A stretch of 6,829 nt of DNA, taken from positions 1 to 6,829 of the forward strand of contig CAMIWP010000060.1 of assembly GCA_946402475.1 (NCBI GenBank), in the 5' to 3' direction. Below the pieces are notes generated by a model. It ran no database searches and was not told the DNA's origin. It worked only from the letters and a program-made list of their open reading frames with translations. Source of the DNA: an uncultured Selenomonadaceae bacterium. GTDB lineage: Bacteria > Bacillota_C > Negativicutes > Selenomonadales > Selenomonadaceae. This document shows, piece by piece, positions 1-5,629 of this stretch. The translations under genes were made by a program, and so were the position numbers. The stretch's first letter is position 1. Each line of letters starts with the position of its first letter.

Positions 1-525
1 TCCTGTTATGAGGAGCAAAATGGCAGAAGAGACGATGTGATGCAATACCTCAAGGATTTCCCGGAAACCACCTTGGAAGCGGTTTCCGAGATCACGGGAG
101 TGCATCCCTCCATCATCCGAAGGATGGCGCGGGAAGGCATGTTTGATGACATGGAGGTTCGATTGAGCTACCCCTGCCCCCGTTGCGGGGAAATGATCTC
201 TACGGGGAAGGTCTGCGACAAATGCCGGGTATTTTTCGAAAAATCCGTTCACAAAGCCAGGAAACGGTATGAGAGAGCGCATCCACAAGCGGCGTATGAT
301 CGCAGGGAAAAAATACGGGTCGAAACCGTACGGCGCATCCAAATCGCGAAAAAAATCCGGGAAGACATGGCATCGCACCTGAGCCATGAACAAAGCGTCG
401 ATCAGGTAGACTGGGAGCAGGTCGAAAAGATGACCCTGCAGCTCATGGAGTATGGGAAGCCCGTGAAGGAAGCGAAATCCGGCCACCGCATGTTTTATCT
501 CACCAGCAAGGAAAAAAGGGAATGA
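1..525 (+). CDS. Flagellar-operon zinc-finger protein, YvyF/TIGR03826-like (5' end outside window)
   Basis: This is the C-terminal 174 residues of a probable cytoplasmic flagellar-operon protein of the YvyF/TIGR03826 type. The frame is open from base 1 with no stop, and the first residues read S-C-Y-E-E-Q. From memory of the family, that matches the second half of an N-terminal zinc finger (C-x2-C then EEE), so translation starts left of the window. The GTG at 37 and ATG at 40 lack a convincing ribosome-binding site and would cut the family domain. A helix-turn-helix-like segment follows (about residues 24-47, EAVSEITGV...AREGMF). Then comes a second zinc finger with CPRC (C59, C62) and CDKC (C72, C75), and a basic, helical, coiled-coil-prone tail to residue 174. 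A hairpin terminator follows the stop directly, so this is the last gene of its transcript. The family is often encoded near flgM/flgN/flgK, and its exact role is uncertain. Family confidence is moderate, coding confidence high. Confidence 0.7.
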   Translation, partial: SCYEEQNGRRDDVMQYLKDFPETTLEAVSEITGVHPSIIRRMAREGMFDDMEVRLSYPCPRCGEMISTGKVCDKCRVFFEKSVHKARKRYERAHPQAAYDRREKIRVETVRRIQIAKKIREDMASHLSHEQSVDQVDWEQVEKMTLQLMEYGKPVKEAKSGHRMFYLTSKEKRE

Positions 526-529
526 AACC

Positions 530-588
530 GCCCCCATCAAGCAGCAAGCGGGCAAGCCTGATGGGGGCAATCTCATTTCTCTCTTTTT
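530..588. terminator. Shared hairpin terminator between convergent genes
   Basis: A perfect 10-bp stem pairs GCCCCCATCA (530-539) with TGATGGGGGC (559-568) across a 19-nt loop. On the + strand it is followed by a T-rich tract ending in TTTTT (584-588). On the - strand it is followed by a T-rich stretch opposite 513-529. Both T-tracts start several bases after the stem, so efficiency in either direction is uncertain. It starts 4 bases after the left gene's stop and lies just beyond the stop of the - strand gene, so it can serve both. Confidence 0.65.
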
Positions 589-1441
589 AAGGCTCCAGCC
601 GTATCAGTCCCGGCTGCTCGATCTGCCAATTGCCGTTCTTGTTGACAAAGATGGCCGGCAACTTGACTTCCACATGACGGTAAACAGCTCCTTTGGCACC
701 GTTCTCATAATTCGAGGCGAAGGTCTCCTTCAGCCCCCCCTCCCGGTAGAGCTTCTCGTCAAAATCCATGTCGGGCCTCGGCACTGCGGCGAAACGTCCC
801 TCTTCCTCCGGAACGGGCCACGCCCAGTAAACGCCCTCCGCTATATCCTTTCCCAGTGCAAATTTCGGTGGCATCTCCGAGTGGTTCCCGTCAGAACTGC
901 TGGGAAAGATGCACCTCAGCAACGTCAGCCGATGAAGCCCCACGAAATTCTCACAGGCCACATCCGCCTTTGGTATGTCCATGCTGCGGGCCAGGCTGTT
1001 GAAATCGTCCACGAAGTCCTGCCACACGCTGCGTTTCACCGAGACAGGTTTCTCTTCCTCCTGGGGAAAGGACAAGACCTGCTCGCTTTTTTCTTCCGTT
1101 TCTCCCCCCTTCTCTTTCCCGAATTGCTCCGGCATGAGAATGCTTTGGAGAGTCCGCAGTTCCGCCGTGACCGCCTTCATATCTCCCGTCAGTCGCTTGA
1201 CCTGCCCTGACTGGATCTTGGACTCATGCATCAAGGTCCAAAGGTAAGCCACGGCGAGCAGCAACAATACCCCAAGGACAATGCACAGGATGATCAAAAC
1301 GTCCCGGAACACCGGCGGCAGAATGCCGACATCCACCTGCGGCGGCAGGTTTTCAACAGCCCCCAGCGCCATCTGCGGAGCAGCGCAGAGAATCCCGGCA
1401 ATCCCCAGGATCCTCTGCCCCCATTCCATTCCCTTCTTCAT
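587..1441 (-). CDS. Membrane-anchored coiled-coil protein of unknown function
   Basis: I do not recognise a named family. Residues 1-28 look like a signal peptide: basic start, hydrophobic core ILGIAGILCAA, then a possible cleavage site after A-L-G-A. A second, strong hydrophobic segment (about 46-70) should span the membrane. It is followed by a helical, coiled-coil-prone stretch (about 72-103) and an acidic, Glu/Lys-rich linker (about 107-135). The C-terminal part (about 137-284) looks globular, with aromatic and polar patches such as GVYWAWPVPEEE and a closing GNWQIEQPGLIRLEP. The likely topology is a short external N-terminus with most of the protein in the cytoplasm. An in-frame TGA lies 9 bases before the ATG, so the frame cannot extend upstream. 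AGAGGA is 11 bases from the ATG, a rather long spacing; Met5 is an alternative start. The gene is monocistronic here and convergent with the flagellar-operon gene. A role in motility or the cell envelope would be a guess. Confidence 0.7.
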   Translation of the reverse strand: MKKGMEWGQRILGIAGILCAAPQMALGAVENLPPQVDVGILPPVFRDVLIILCIVLGVLLLLAVAYLWTLMHESKIQSGQVKRLTGDMKAVTAELRTLQSILMPEQFGKEKGGETEEKSEQVLSFPQEEEKPVSVKRSVWQDFVDDFNSLARSMDIPKADVACENFVGLHRLTLLRCIFPSSSDGNHSEMPPKFALGKDIAEGVYWAWPVPEEEGRFAAVPRPDMDFDEKLYREGGLKETFASNYENGAKGAVYRHVEVKLPAIFVNKNGNWQIEQPGLIRLEP

Positions 1442-1595
1442 ACTCCATCACGTCCTCTGAAAGTTCATTTTAGTTCGAAATTCTCCCATCCCATATGAAA
1501 CAGGACATGTATTCCTATTCGTGAAAAAAAGGTGTTTTCCTCCCCTTCCTGAAAGAAAAAGCCAAATTCCTCGGGAATTTCACCCGAAAAAAACC

Positions 1596-1624
1596 TTCAC
1601 AAGAGCAACATTCTATAGTATAAT
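1596..1624 (+). promoter_or_regulatory. Near-consensus sigma-70 promoter for the 79-residue protein gene
   Basis: TTCACA (1596-1601, one mismatch to TTGACA) is followed after exactly 17 bases by a perfect TATAAT (1619-1624). Transcription should start near 1631, giving a leader of about 78 bases before the ATG at 1709. This is the best sigma-70 match in the window and suggests strong, vegetative expression. Confidence 0.8.
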
Positions 1625-1695
1625 GGCCTTCGACCAAGGGAGATGCCCTGTTGCCTTTGGTTCTCCTTGTGAACATCTGCTTTTCCATCCTGTTT

Positions 1696-1700
1696 GGAGG
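1696..1700 (+). promoter_or_regulatory. Ribosome-binding site that sets the start at 1709
   Basis: GGAGG lies 8 bases before the ATG at 1709, which is ideal spacing. The longer reading from a TTG at 1694 overlaps this site and can be set aside. Confidence 0.85.
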
Positions 1701-1708
1701 TGTTTCCC

Positions 1709-1948
1709 ATGCTGATTGACAACGTCACAGTGACCATTGAGAATGGTACGTTTACTGCCGAAGACGCGCAGTTCTATATATCGCAGATCAAGAAATCAAA
1801 ACCAAAGTACACCCTGAAGAAGATATCCTTTGCGCTTCGCGATGACTGCGTGGATATCCGGTATTCCTTCCACGAGAATCCCTTCGAACGCATTCGAAGG
1901 ATTCCCCTCACCGACGGCGAGGGCATGCCTTTTGCCGTCAATAGGTAA
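1709..1948 (+). CDS. Small conserved-looking protein, possibly a short NrdD-like (anaerobic RNR-related) protein
   Basis: This 79-residue soluble protein begins MLIDNVTVTIENGTFTAEDA. It has a beta-rich start, a helix with the basic run KKSKPK (about 28-33), a strand pair around ISFALRDDCVDIRYSF, and PFERIRRI at 58-65. No signal peptide or membrane segment is visible. The overall pattern recalls small proteins in Negativicutes annotated as related to anaerobic ribonucleoside-triphosphate reductase. In those, as I remember them, PFERIRRI is followed by a TGYLVGT-like stretch. Here PLTDGEGMPFAVNR follows and the protein stops, so the C-terminus may be shortened or diverged. The other two forward frames do not restore that motif. 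It has none of the catalytic machinery of a full reductase. It is a single-gene unit with its own strong promoter, ribosome-binding site and terminator, so it is very likely expressed. Family assignment is weak and from memory; coding confidence is high. Confidence 0.5.
   Translation: MLIDNVTVTIENGTFTAEDAQFYISQIKKSKPKYTLKKISFALRDDCVDIRYSFHENPFERIRRIPLTDGEGMPFAVNR
1876..1904. repeat. Intragenic inverted repeat (12-bp arms, 4-nt loop)
   Basis: GAATCCCTTCGAA (1876-1888) and TTCGAAGGATTC (1893-1904) pair over 12 bp with one bulged C and a CGCA loop. The core CCTTCGAA/TTCGAAGG is perfect. It lies inside the 79-residue gene over the codons for NPFERIRRIP. No T-tract follows, so it is not an intrinsic terminator. 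It could be an mRNA hairpin or a protein-binding palindrome, or chance helped by the repeated Glu/Arg codons. Confidence 0.5.
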
Positions 1949-1970
1949 TCCCATCAAGCAAGGGCATTGG

Positions 1971-2012
1971 AACGCCCCCTGTCGAGCTCTTCCGTCGACG
2001 GGGGGCGTTTTC
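1971..2012 (+). terminator. Strong intrinsic terminator after the 79-residue gene
   Basis: The 15-bp stem pairs AACGCCCCCTGTCGA (1971-1985) with TCGACGGGGGGCGTT (1995-2009), with one G-T wobble and a 9-nt loop. TTTT (2008-2011) overlaps and follows the stem. It begins 22 bases after the stop. The chemoreceptor gene ends at 2025 on the other strand, so the hairpin is also in place for it, but no T-tract follows on that side. Confidence 0.85.
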
Positions 2013-2024
2013 TGTGCCACGTGT

Positions 2025-3719
2025 TCAAGTATGGAACTTCTGCACCTCTTCCTGAAGGGCCTGAGCCAGGTGGGCAAGCCTGTCACTGGCCTGCGCCATC
2101 TCTGTCATGGCGGTGGCCTGTTCCTCCGTCGCGGCAGAAACCTCCTTGGACTCTGCCGTCGTCCTTCTGCTGAGTTCCTGGACAACGCCCATGGCATCCT
2201 GGATGTCATGGCTTGCCGTGTTCACTCCTTCGATGTAGTCAATGGAGCGATGGACATTTGCCGTGAGGCGCTCCACCTGCTCCTCAATGCTCCGGAAAGC
2301 CTCTCCCGTGGCCTCTATGGCGGCGGTTCCATCCCTCACGCTCTGATTGCCGTGAGCGATGGACTCCACAGCAGAATCCGTATCCCGCTGAATGTCCTGA
2401 ACCAAAGCGGCAATGTTGCGGGCTGCGCTGGCCGACTGCTCCGCCAACTTCCTGACTTCATCGGCCACGACGGCAAAGCCCTTTCCCGCTTCCCCGGCGC
2501 GGGCTGCCTCTATGGCGGCGTTCAGGGCAAGAAGGTTTGTCTGATCGGCAATCTGGGAGATGACCTCCACAATGGACCCGATCTCCTCGGAGCGTTCCCC
2601 AAGGGTTCCCACCACTTGAGCCGATGCATTGACCTGTTCTGCGATGTTCTGGATCTGTTCCACGGCATAGGCCACGGTTTTCCTGCCGCTCACGGCGTTT
2701 TCCTGACTCTGCCTCGCCACGATGTCCATGGATTTGGCGCTGTCATGGAGTTCGTGCATCTTGGAGCGCATGTCCAGAATAATCCGCTGGAGGTCATCCA
2801 CCGTATCTGACTGCCGCACCGTTTCCTCCGTCATCTGAACGGTGCTCCGGGCCACTTTCTGAACGGAATCCGCCGTCTGACCAGCATTGGAAGTCAGTTC
2901 CTCCGCAGATGCCGCAACGGTTTCCGAAGAATTCGCCACGTTCACCAGGAGCTTTTTGAGCCGCATCTTCATGTCGTTGGCATTATGCGCCAGACGCCCG
3001 ATTTCATCCATGGCCTCCACGCGAAGATCCGCTCCCCGCAAATCCCCTTCAGCAATCTTATGAAGGGCCTCCGTGACGTAAAGCAAGGGACTTATAGCCC
3101 GTCCCACGACAATCCATGAGAACACTCCCAAGATGAGGATGATGGCTGCCAAGGCGACGACGATGGAAAGGATGAGCTTATGCTGAATGTCGTCCAATTC
3201 ATGGACGGAGAGCCCCACGAAGACCATGCCGATGACCTTCCCGGAGCTGTCCCTGATGGGAGCATAGGCGCTGTGATATTCCTCGCCCAAGACATCTGCC
3301 TTGCCCGTGTAGGACTTTCCCTCCTTCAGCACGATGTCCGACACCCTGTCCGACGCTTTCGTGCCTACGGAACGCTCTCCCTTTTCGTTTTTCACCGTAG
3401 TCGCCACTCGGATGTTGTTGCGGAAAAAGGTGACGTGCCCTCCCACCAGATCGCCAAAAAAGTCTGCCATATCCTCTGCATCGTCGATCTTCGTCGATCC
3501 CTTGTAAAGCGTTTCACCCTCAAGGTGCCAGTCTCCCGGGCAACGATAGTTCATGAGCTCCAAAAGGGACTTCACATTGGAGTCCGCCTTCATCTGCAGG
3601 GAAAAGGCAAAGCCCTCCTCCGCGCTCCGATACCCCAGAATCCCCATGCAAACGCATGCCAGAACGATGAACACATTGATACCGACAACCGCCTTTGTCT
3701 GCAACCTCAAAGAAACCAT
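2025..3719 (-). CDS. Methyl-accepting chemotaxis protein with single Cache sensor domain
   Basis: This is a membrane chemoreceptor of 564 residues that senses a ligand outside the cell and controls the CheA/CheW array. Membrane segment 1 is at about 11-30. The external domain (about 34-178) has the PGDW...LYKG and [16 protein letters not shown]...AYAPIRD pattern of single-Cache (sCache_3-type) sensors; its ligand cannot be read from sequence. Membrane segment 2 is about 182-205, and HAMP about 205-258 (P211, DEIG 238-241). The signalling hairpin follows, with the conserved tip around 378-430 ([20 protein letters not shown], then [12 protein letters not shown]). Likely methylation stretches are near 265-278 and 529-543. 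There is no C-terminal CheR-binding pentapeptide. An in-frame TAA lies 9 bases before the ATG. AAAAGGGG abuts that ATG with no spacing, so the TTG at 3710-3708 (9 bases further, 561 residues) is a real alternative start. It is monocistronic and divergent from dhaK. Function is confident, ligand unknown. Confidence 0.95.
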   Translation of the reverse strand: MVSLRLQTKAVVGINVFIVLACVCMGILGYRSAEEGFAFSLQMKADSNVKSLLELMNYRCPGDWHLEGETLYKGSTKIDDAEDMADFFGDLVGGHVTFFRNNIRVATTVKNEKGERSVGTKASDRVSDIVLKEGKSYTGKADVLGEEYHSAYAPIRDSSGKVIGMVFVGLSVHELDDIQHKLILSIVVALAAIILILGVFSWIVVGRAISPLLYVTEALHKIAEGDLRGADLRVEAMDEIGRLAHNANDMKMRLKKLLVNVANSSETVAASAEELTSNAGQTADSVQKVARSTVQMTEETVRQSDTVDDLQRIILDMRSKMHELHDSAKSMDIVARQSQENAVSGRKTVAYAVEQIQNIAEQVNASAQVVGTLGERSEEIGSIVEVISQIADQTNLLALNAAIEAARAGEAGKGFAVVADEVRKLAEQSASAARNIAALVQDIQRDTDSAVESIAHGNQSVRDGTAAIEATGEAFRSIEEQVERLTANVHRSIDYIEGVNTASHDIQDAMGVVQELSRRTTAESKEVSAATEEQATAMTEMAQASDRLAHLAQALQEEVQKFHT

Positions 3720-3875
3720 CCCCTTTTACCATCGGGCGCACCGACAAATGCGGAACACCATGGAGTACAACGATGAAGCCTATTTACTGTTTCGACGTGA
3801 ATTTCAGTTTTCCTTTTTTCGGGCGACGATAAAAAGCCATTCTGCGGCATGAAAAGAGGATTCCGATATTTTTGT

Positions 3876-3903
3876 GGAAAAATTGGAGCAATTGCGTTAT
3901 ACT
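3876..3903 (+). promoter_or_regulatory. Probable dhaKL promoter region with inverted repeat
   Basis: TATACT (3898-3903) is a good -10, with a second TATAC copy just after it. The -35 is weak: TGGAAA (3876-3881) at 16 bases, or TTGTGG (3872-3877) at 20 bases. A perfect inverted repeat AATTG-GAG-CAATT (3881-3893) lies in the spacer, directly before the -10, where a bound regulator would block polymerase or replace a poor -35. A start near 3910 would leave a leader of about 35 bases. Confidence 0.5.
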
Positions 3904-3930
3904 ATACGTGTTCGGATCATTATCGTTACA

Positions 3931-3936
3931 GGGAGG
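3931..3936 (+). promoter_or_regulatory. dhaK ribosome-binding site
   Basis: GGGAGG lies 8 bases before the ATG at 3945. It fixes the start of DhaK there and rules out the longer reading from 3849. Confidence 0.85.
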
Positions 3937-3944
3937 AATTTCTT

Positions 3945-4937
3945 ATGAAGAAACTCATCAACGATGTGGCAAAGGTAGAAGAGCAGATGATTCGCGGCTT
4001 GGTGAAGTCCGCCCCAAAGAAGCTCCGGAAGCTCGACTGCGGAAATGTGGTCGTTCGAGCAAAGAAAAAGCCCGACAACAAGGTCGCCCTCGTCAGCGGT
4101 GGAGGAAGCGGGCACGAGCCGGCGCATGGCGGCTATGTTGGAGAAGGTATGTTGGACTGTGCCGTGGCAGGTGCCGTGTTCACATCCCCTACGCCGGATC
4201 AGATCTTTGAGGGCATCAAAGCCGTGGCTACGAAGCAGGGAACCCTCTGCATCGTCAAAAACTACACGGGAGATGTCATGAACTTCGAGATGGCCATCGA
4301 CATGGCCGAGGCCGAGGACATCAAGGCCGACTATGTGGTGGTCAACGATGACGTGGCAGTGAAGGACAGCCTCTACACCACGGGGCGTCGCGGGGTAGCC
4401 GGCACCATTCTCGTCCACAAAATCGCCGGTGCCAAGGCCGAGGAAGGCGCAACTCTGCCAGAGGTCAAAGCCATAGCCGAAAAGGTCATCGCCAATGTGC
4501 GGACCATGGGCATGGCCATCACTCCCTGCACCGTGCCTGCTGCCGGGAAGCCCGGCTTCGATCTCGCCGAGGACGAGATGGAAATCGGCATCGGCATTCA
4601 CGGTGAGCCGGGAACTCATCGGGAAAAGATCGGAACAGCCAATGACATCTCCAAACATCTTCTGGACAAGATCCTCGCCGACATCGACTATAAGGACAGA
4701 GAATCCGTCCTCTTGGTCAACGGCATGGGCGGCACTCCCCTCATGGAACTCTATGTCATCAACGACTTCGTTCAGGACTACCTGGCGGAAAAAGGCGTCA
4801 AGGTCTATGATACCATGGTGGGCAACTACATGACCTCCATAGAAATGTCCGGTTTCTCTCTGACTCTCCTGCGCTTGGACGACGAACTCAAAAAACTCTA
4901 CGACGCCAAGGCAGATACACCGGCGCTTCGCCGTTGA
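3945..4937 (+). CDS. dhaK: Dihydroxyacetone kinase, dihydroxyacetone-binding subunit DhaK
   Basis: DhaK binds dihydroxyacetone covalently, and the product of the DhaK/DhaL reaction is dihydroxyacetone phosphate, which enters glycolysis. The 330-residue length from the ATG at 3945 is normal for a single DhaK subunit. Visible family features are the glycine-rich SGGGSGHEPAHGGYVG (51-66, with H57 and H61), NYTGD ending in D110 (equivalent to E. coli D109), and GIGIHGEPG with H219 (equivalent to E. coli H218, which forms the hemiaminal with the substrate). The late NGMGGTPLMELY (about 269-280) also fits. It has no fused DhaL-type domain, so it is not the one-chain ATP-dependent kinase. Cytoplasmic. 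dhaL follows with a very short gap, and the two form one operon. Relatives of this pair can act on other ketoses such as erythrulose, so the exact substrate is an inference. The family call is very confident. Confidence 0.97.
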   Translation: MKKLINDVAKVEEQMIRGLVKSAPKKLRKLDCGNVVVRAKKKPDNKVALVSGGGSGHEPAHGGYVGEGMLDCAVAGAVFTSPTPDQIFEGIKAVATKQGTLCIVKNYTGDVMNFEMAIDMAEAEDIKADYVVVNDDVAVKDSLYTTGRRGVAGTILVHKIAGAKAEEGATLPEVKAIAEKVIANVRTMGMAITPCTVPAAGKPGFDLAEDEMEIGIGIHGEPGTHREKIGTANDISKHLLDKILADIDYKDRESVLLVNGMGGTPLMELYVINDFVQDYLAEKGVKVYDTMVGNYMTSIEMSGFSLTLLRLDDELKKLYDAKADTPALRR

Positions 4938-4952
4938 AAAGGACGGATGCAC

Positions 4953-5576
4953 ATGATCGACACCAAGAAGATGACGAAAATCCTTCAGGCCATCATCGAG
5001 AAGATCGAGGCCGAAAAGGACTTCCTCACAGAACTTGACAATGCCATTGGCGACGGTGACCACGGCATCAATCTCTCCCGGGGCTTCCAGAAAGTAGCGG
5101 AAAAATTGCCGGAGTGGGAAGGCCAGGATATCGGAGCCATCCTGAAAGGAGTTGGAACCCAACTCGTCTCCACCGTGGGTGGCGCCTCGGGTCCCCTCTA
5201 CGGCACAGCCTTCATGAAGGCCGGAAATGCCTGCAAGGGAAAGACCGAACTGAGCGACAAGGATTTCGCCAATGCGATGGAAGCCGCCATCGAAGGCATC
5301 AAAATGCGAGGGAAATCCACCGAAGGGGAAAAGACCATGCTGGATGCTCTCTGTCCTGCCCACAGGGCATTGACAGAGGCTCTGGCAGACAGCAAAGATC
5401 TCAGGGACGCAGTGGATTCCGCCATAGAAGCAGCCGCCAAGGGAGTGGAATACACCAAGACCATCATCGCAACAAAGGGCCGGGCTAGCTATCTTGGCGA
5501 GCGGAGCATCGGTCATCAGGATCCGGGAGCCACTTCCTCCCTTTTTATGCTGCAAGCCATGGCAGGCGTTCTGTAG
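4953..5576 (+). CDS. dhaL: Dihydroxyacetone kinase, ADP-binding subunit DhaL
   Basis: DhaL carries the nucleotide through which phosphate is passed to dihydroxyacetone on DhaK. In PTS-type systems the bound ADP is re-phosphorylated by DhaM. The magnesium/nucleotide motif AIGDGDHGINL is near the N-terminus (D34, D36, H37 from this start). GGASGPLYGT lies at about 77-86, and the closing KGRASYLGERSIGHQDPGATS (about 166-186, given here as KGRASYLGERS and IGHQDPGATS) is intact. The length of 207 residues is normal. I prefer the ATG at 4953 because AAAAGGA (4937-4943) is 9 bases away; the ATG at 4947 is only 3 bases from it and would add two residues. The gene starts 15 bases after the dhaK stop, so the two are co-transcribed. 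A strong terminator follows at once, so dhaM is not in this operon. Either DhaM is encoded elsewhere or another phosphate donor is used. The family call is very confident. Confidence 0.97.
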   Translation: MIDTKKMTKILQAIIEKIEAEKDFLTELDNAIGDGDHGINLSRGFQKVAEKLPEWEGQDIGAILKGVGTQLVSTVGGASGPLYGTAFMKAGNACKGKTELSDKDFANAMEAAIEGIKMRGKSTEGEKTMLDALCPAHRALTEALADSKDLRDAVDSAIEAAAKGVEYTKTIIATKGRASYLGERSIGHQDPGATSSLFMLQAMAGVL

Positions 5577-5584
5577 CGTACCGT

Positions 5585-5629
5585 AAAAGGAGGCACAGCA
5601 TCTATCCAGAGATGCCGTGCCTCCTTTTT
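5585..5629. terminator. Strong bidirectional terminator between dhaL and the HD-GYP gene
   Basis: A long hairpin has 12 bp of AAAAGGAGGCAC (5585-5596) with GTGCCTCCTTTT (5617-5628), one A-C mismatch, then 6 bp GCATCT (5598-5603) with AGATGC (5610-5615) and a 6-nt loop. TTTTT (5625-5629) ends it on the + strand and TTTT on the - strand. It begins 8 bases after the dhaL stop, and its last base overlaps the stop codon of the HD-GYP gene (5629-5631). It fits both convergent genes. Confidence 0.9.

Larger units (their letters stand above)
1442..1708. other. Divergent intergenic region (267 bp)
   Basis: This is the gap between the - strand membrane-protein gene and the + strand 79-residue gene. 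The right half carries the promoter and leader of the + strand gene, described separately. The left half is rich in A and T runs, with a short TCGGG/CCCGA hairpin at 1571-1587 that lacks a terminator-like T-tract in a useful place. For the - strand gene I could find only a poor promoter candidate (TAAAAT as a -10, without a good -35). The open frame at 1521-1715 overlaps the promoter and leader and has no ribosome-binding site, so I do not call it a gene. Confidence 0.8.
3720..3944. other. Divergent intergenic region between the chemoreceptor gene and dhaK (225 bp)
   Basis: The right-hand part holds the dhaK promoter region, an inverted repeat and the ribosome-binding site. For the chemoreceptor on the - strand I see no clear sigma-70 promoter and no good sigma-28 (TAAA...GCCGATAA) match. 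A CTGAAA-N15-TAAATA pair on the - strand is weak. The dhaK frame is open back to 3849, but that stretch overlaps the promoter and Shine-Dalgarno site and is not coding. Confidence 0.8.

Noticed and set aside
20..40. A six-codon mini-ORF (MAEETM) with AGGAG at 11-15, its TGA overlapping the ATG at 40
   Set aside because: It lies inside the open frame of the flagellar-operon protein, whose upstream residues fit the family; the SD-like match is probably chance from Glu/Gln codons.
674..1210. A 178-codon + strand frame opposite the membrane-protein gene
   Set aside because: No ribosome-binding site and biased shadow composition; the - strand reading has a coherent signal/membrane/coiled-coil layout and proper start.
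1571..1587. TCGGG/CCCGA hairpin followed by A-run
   Set aside because: The stem is only 5 bp and there is no T-tract after it on either strand, so it is not a terminator.
1521..1715. A 64-codon + strand frame before the small gene
   Set aside because: It contains the promoter and leader of the 79-residue gene and lacks a ribosome-binding site.
1830..2810. A 326-codon + strand frame antisense to the chemoreceptor
   Set aside because: It overlaps the chemoreceptor's conserved signalling domain and the small gene, crosses the strong terminator at 1971-2012, and has no recognisable domain.
3720..3850. Sigma-28 flagellar-type promoter for the chemoreceptor
   Set aside because: I looked for TAAA and GCCGATAA at suitable spacing on the - strand and found no acceptable pair.
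3849..3944. N-terminal extension of DhaK by 32 residues
   Set aside because: This stretch holds the promoter and a well-spaced GGGAGG before the ATG at 3945, and the 330-residue protein already has normal family length.
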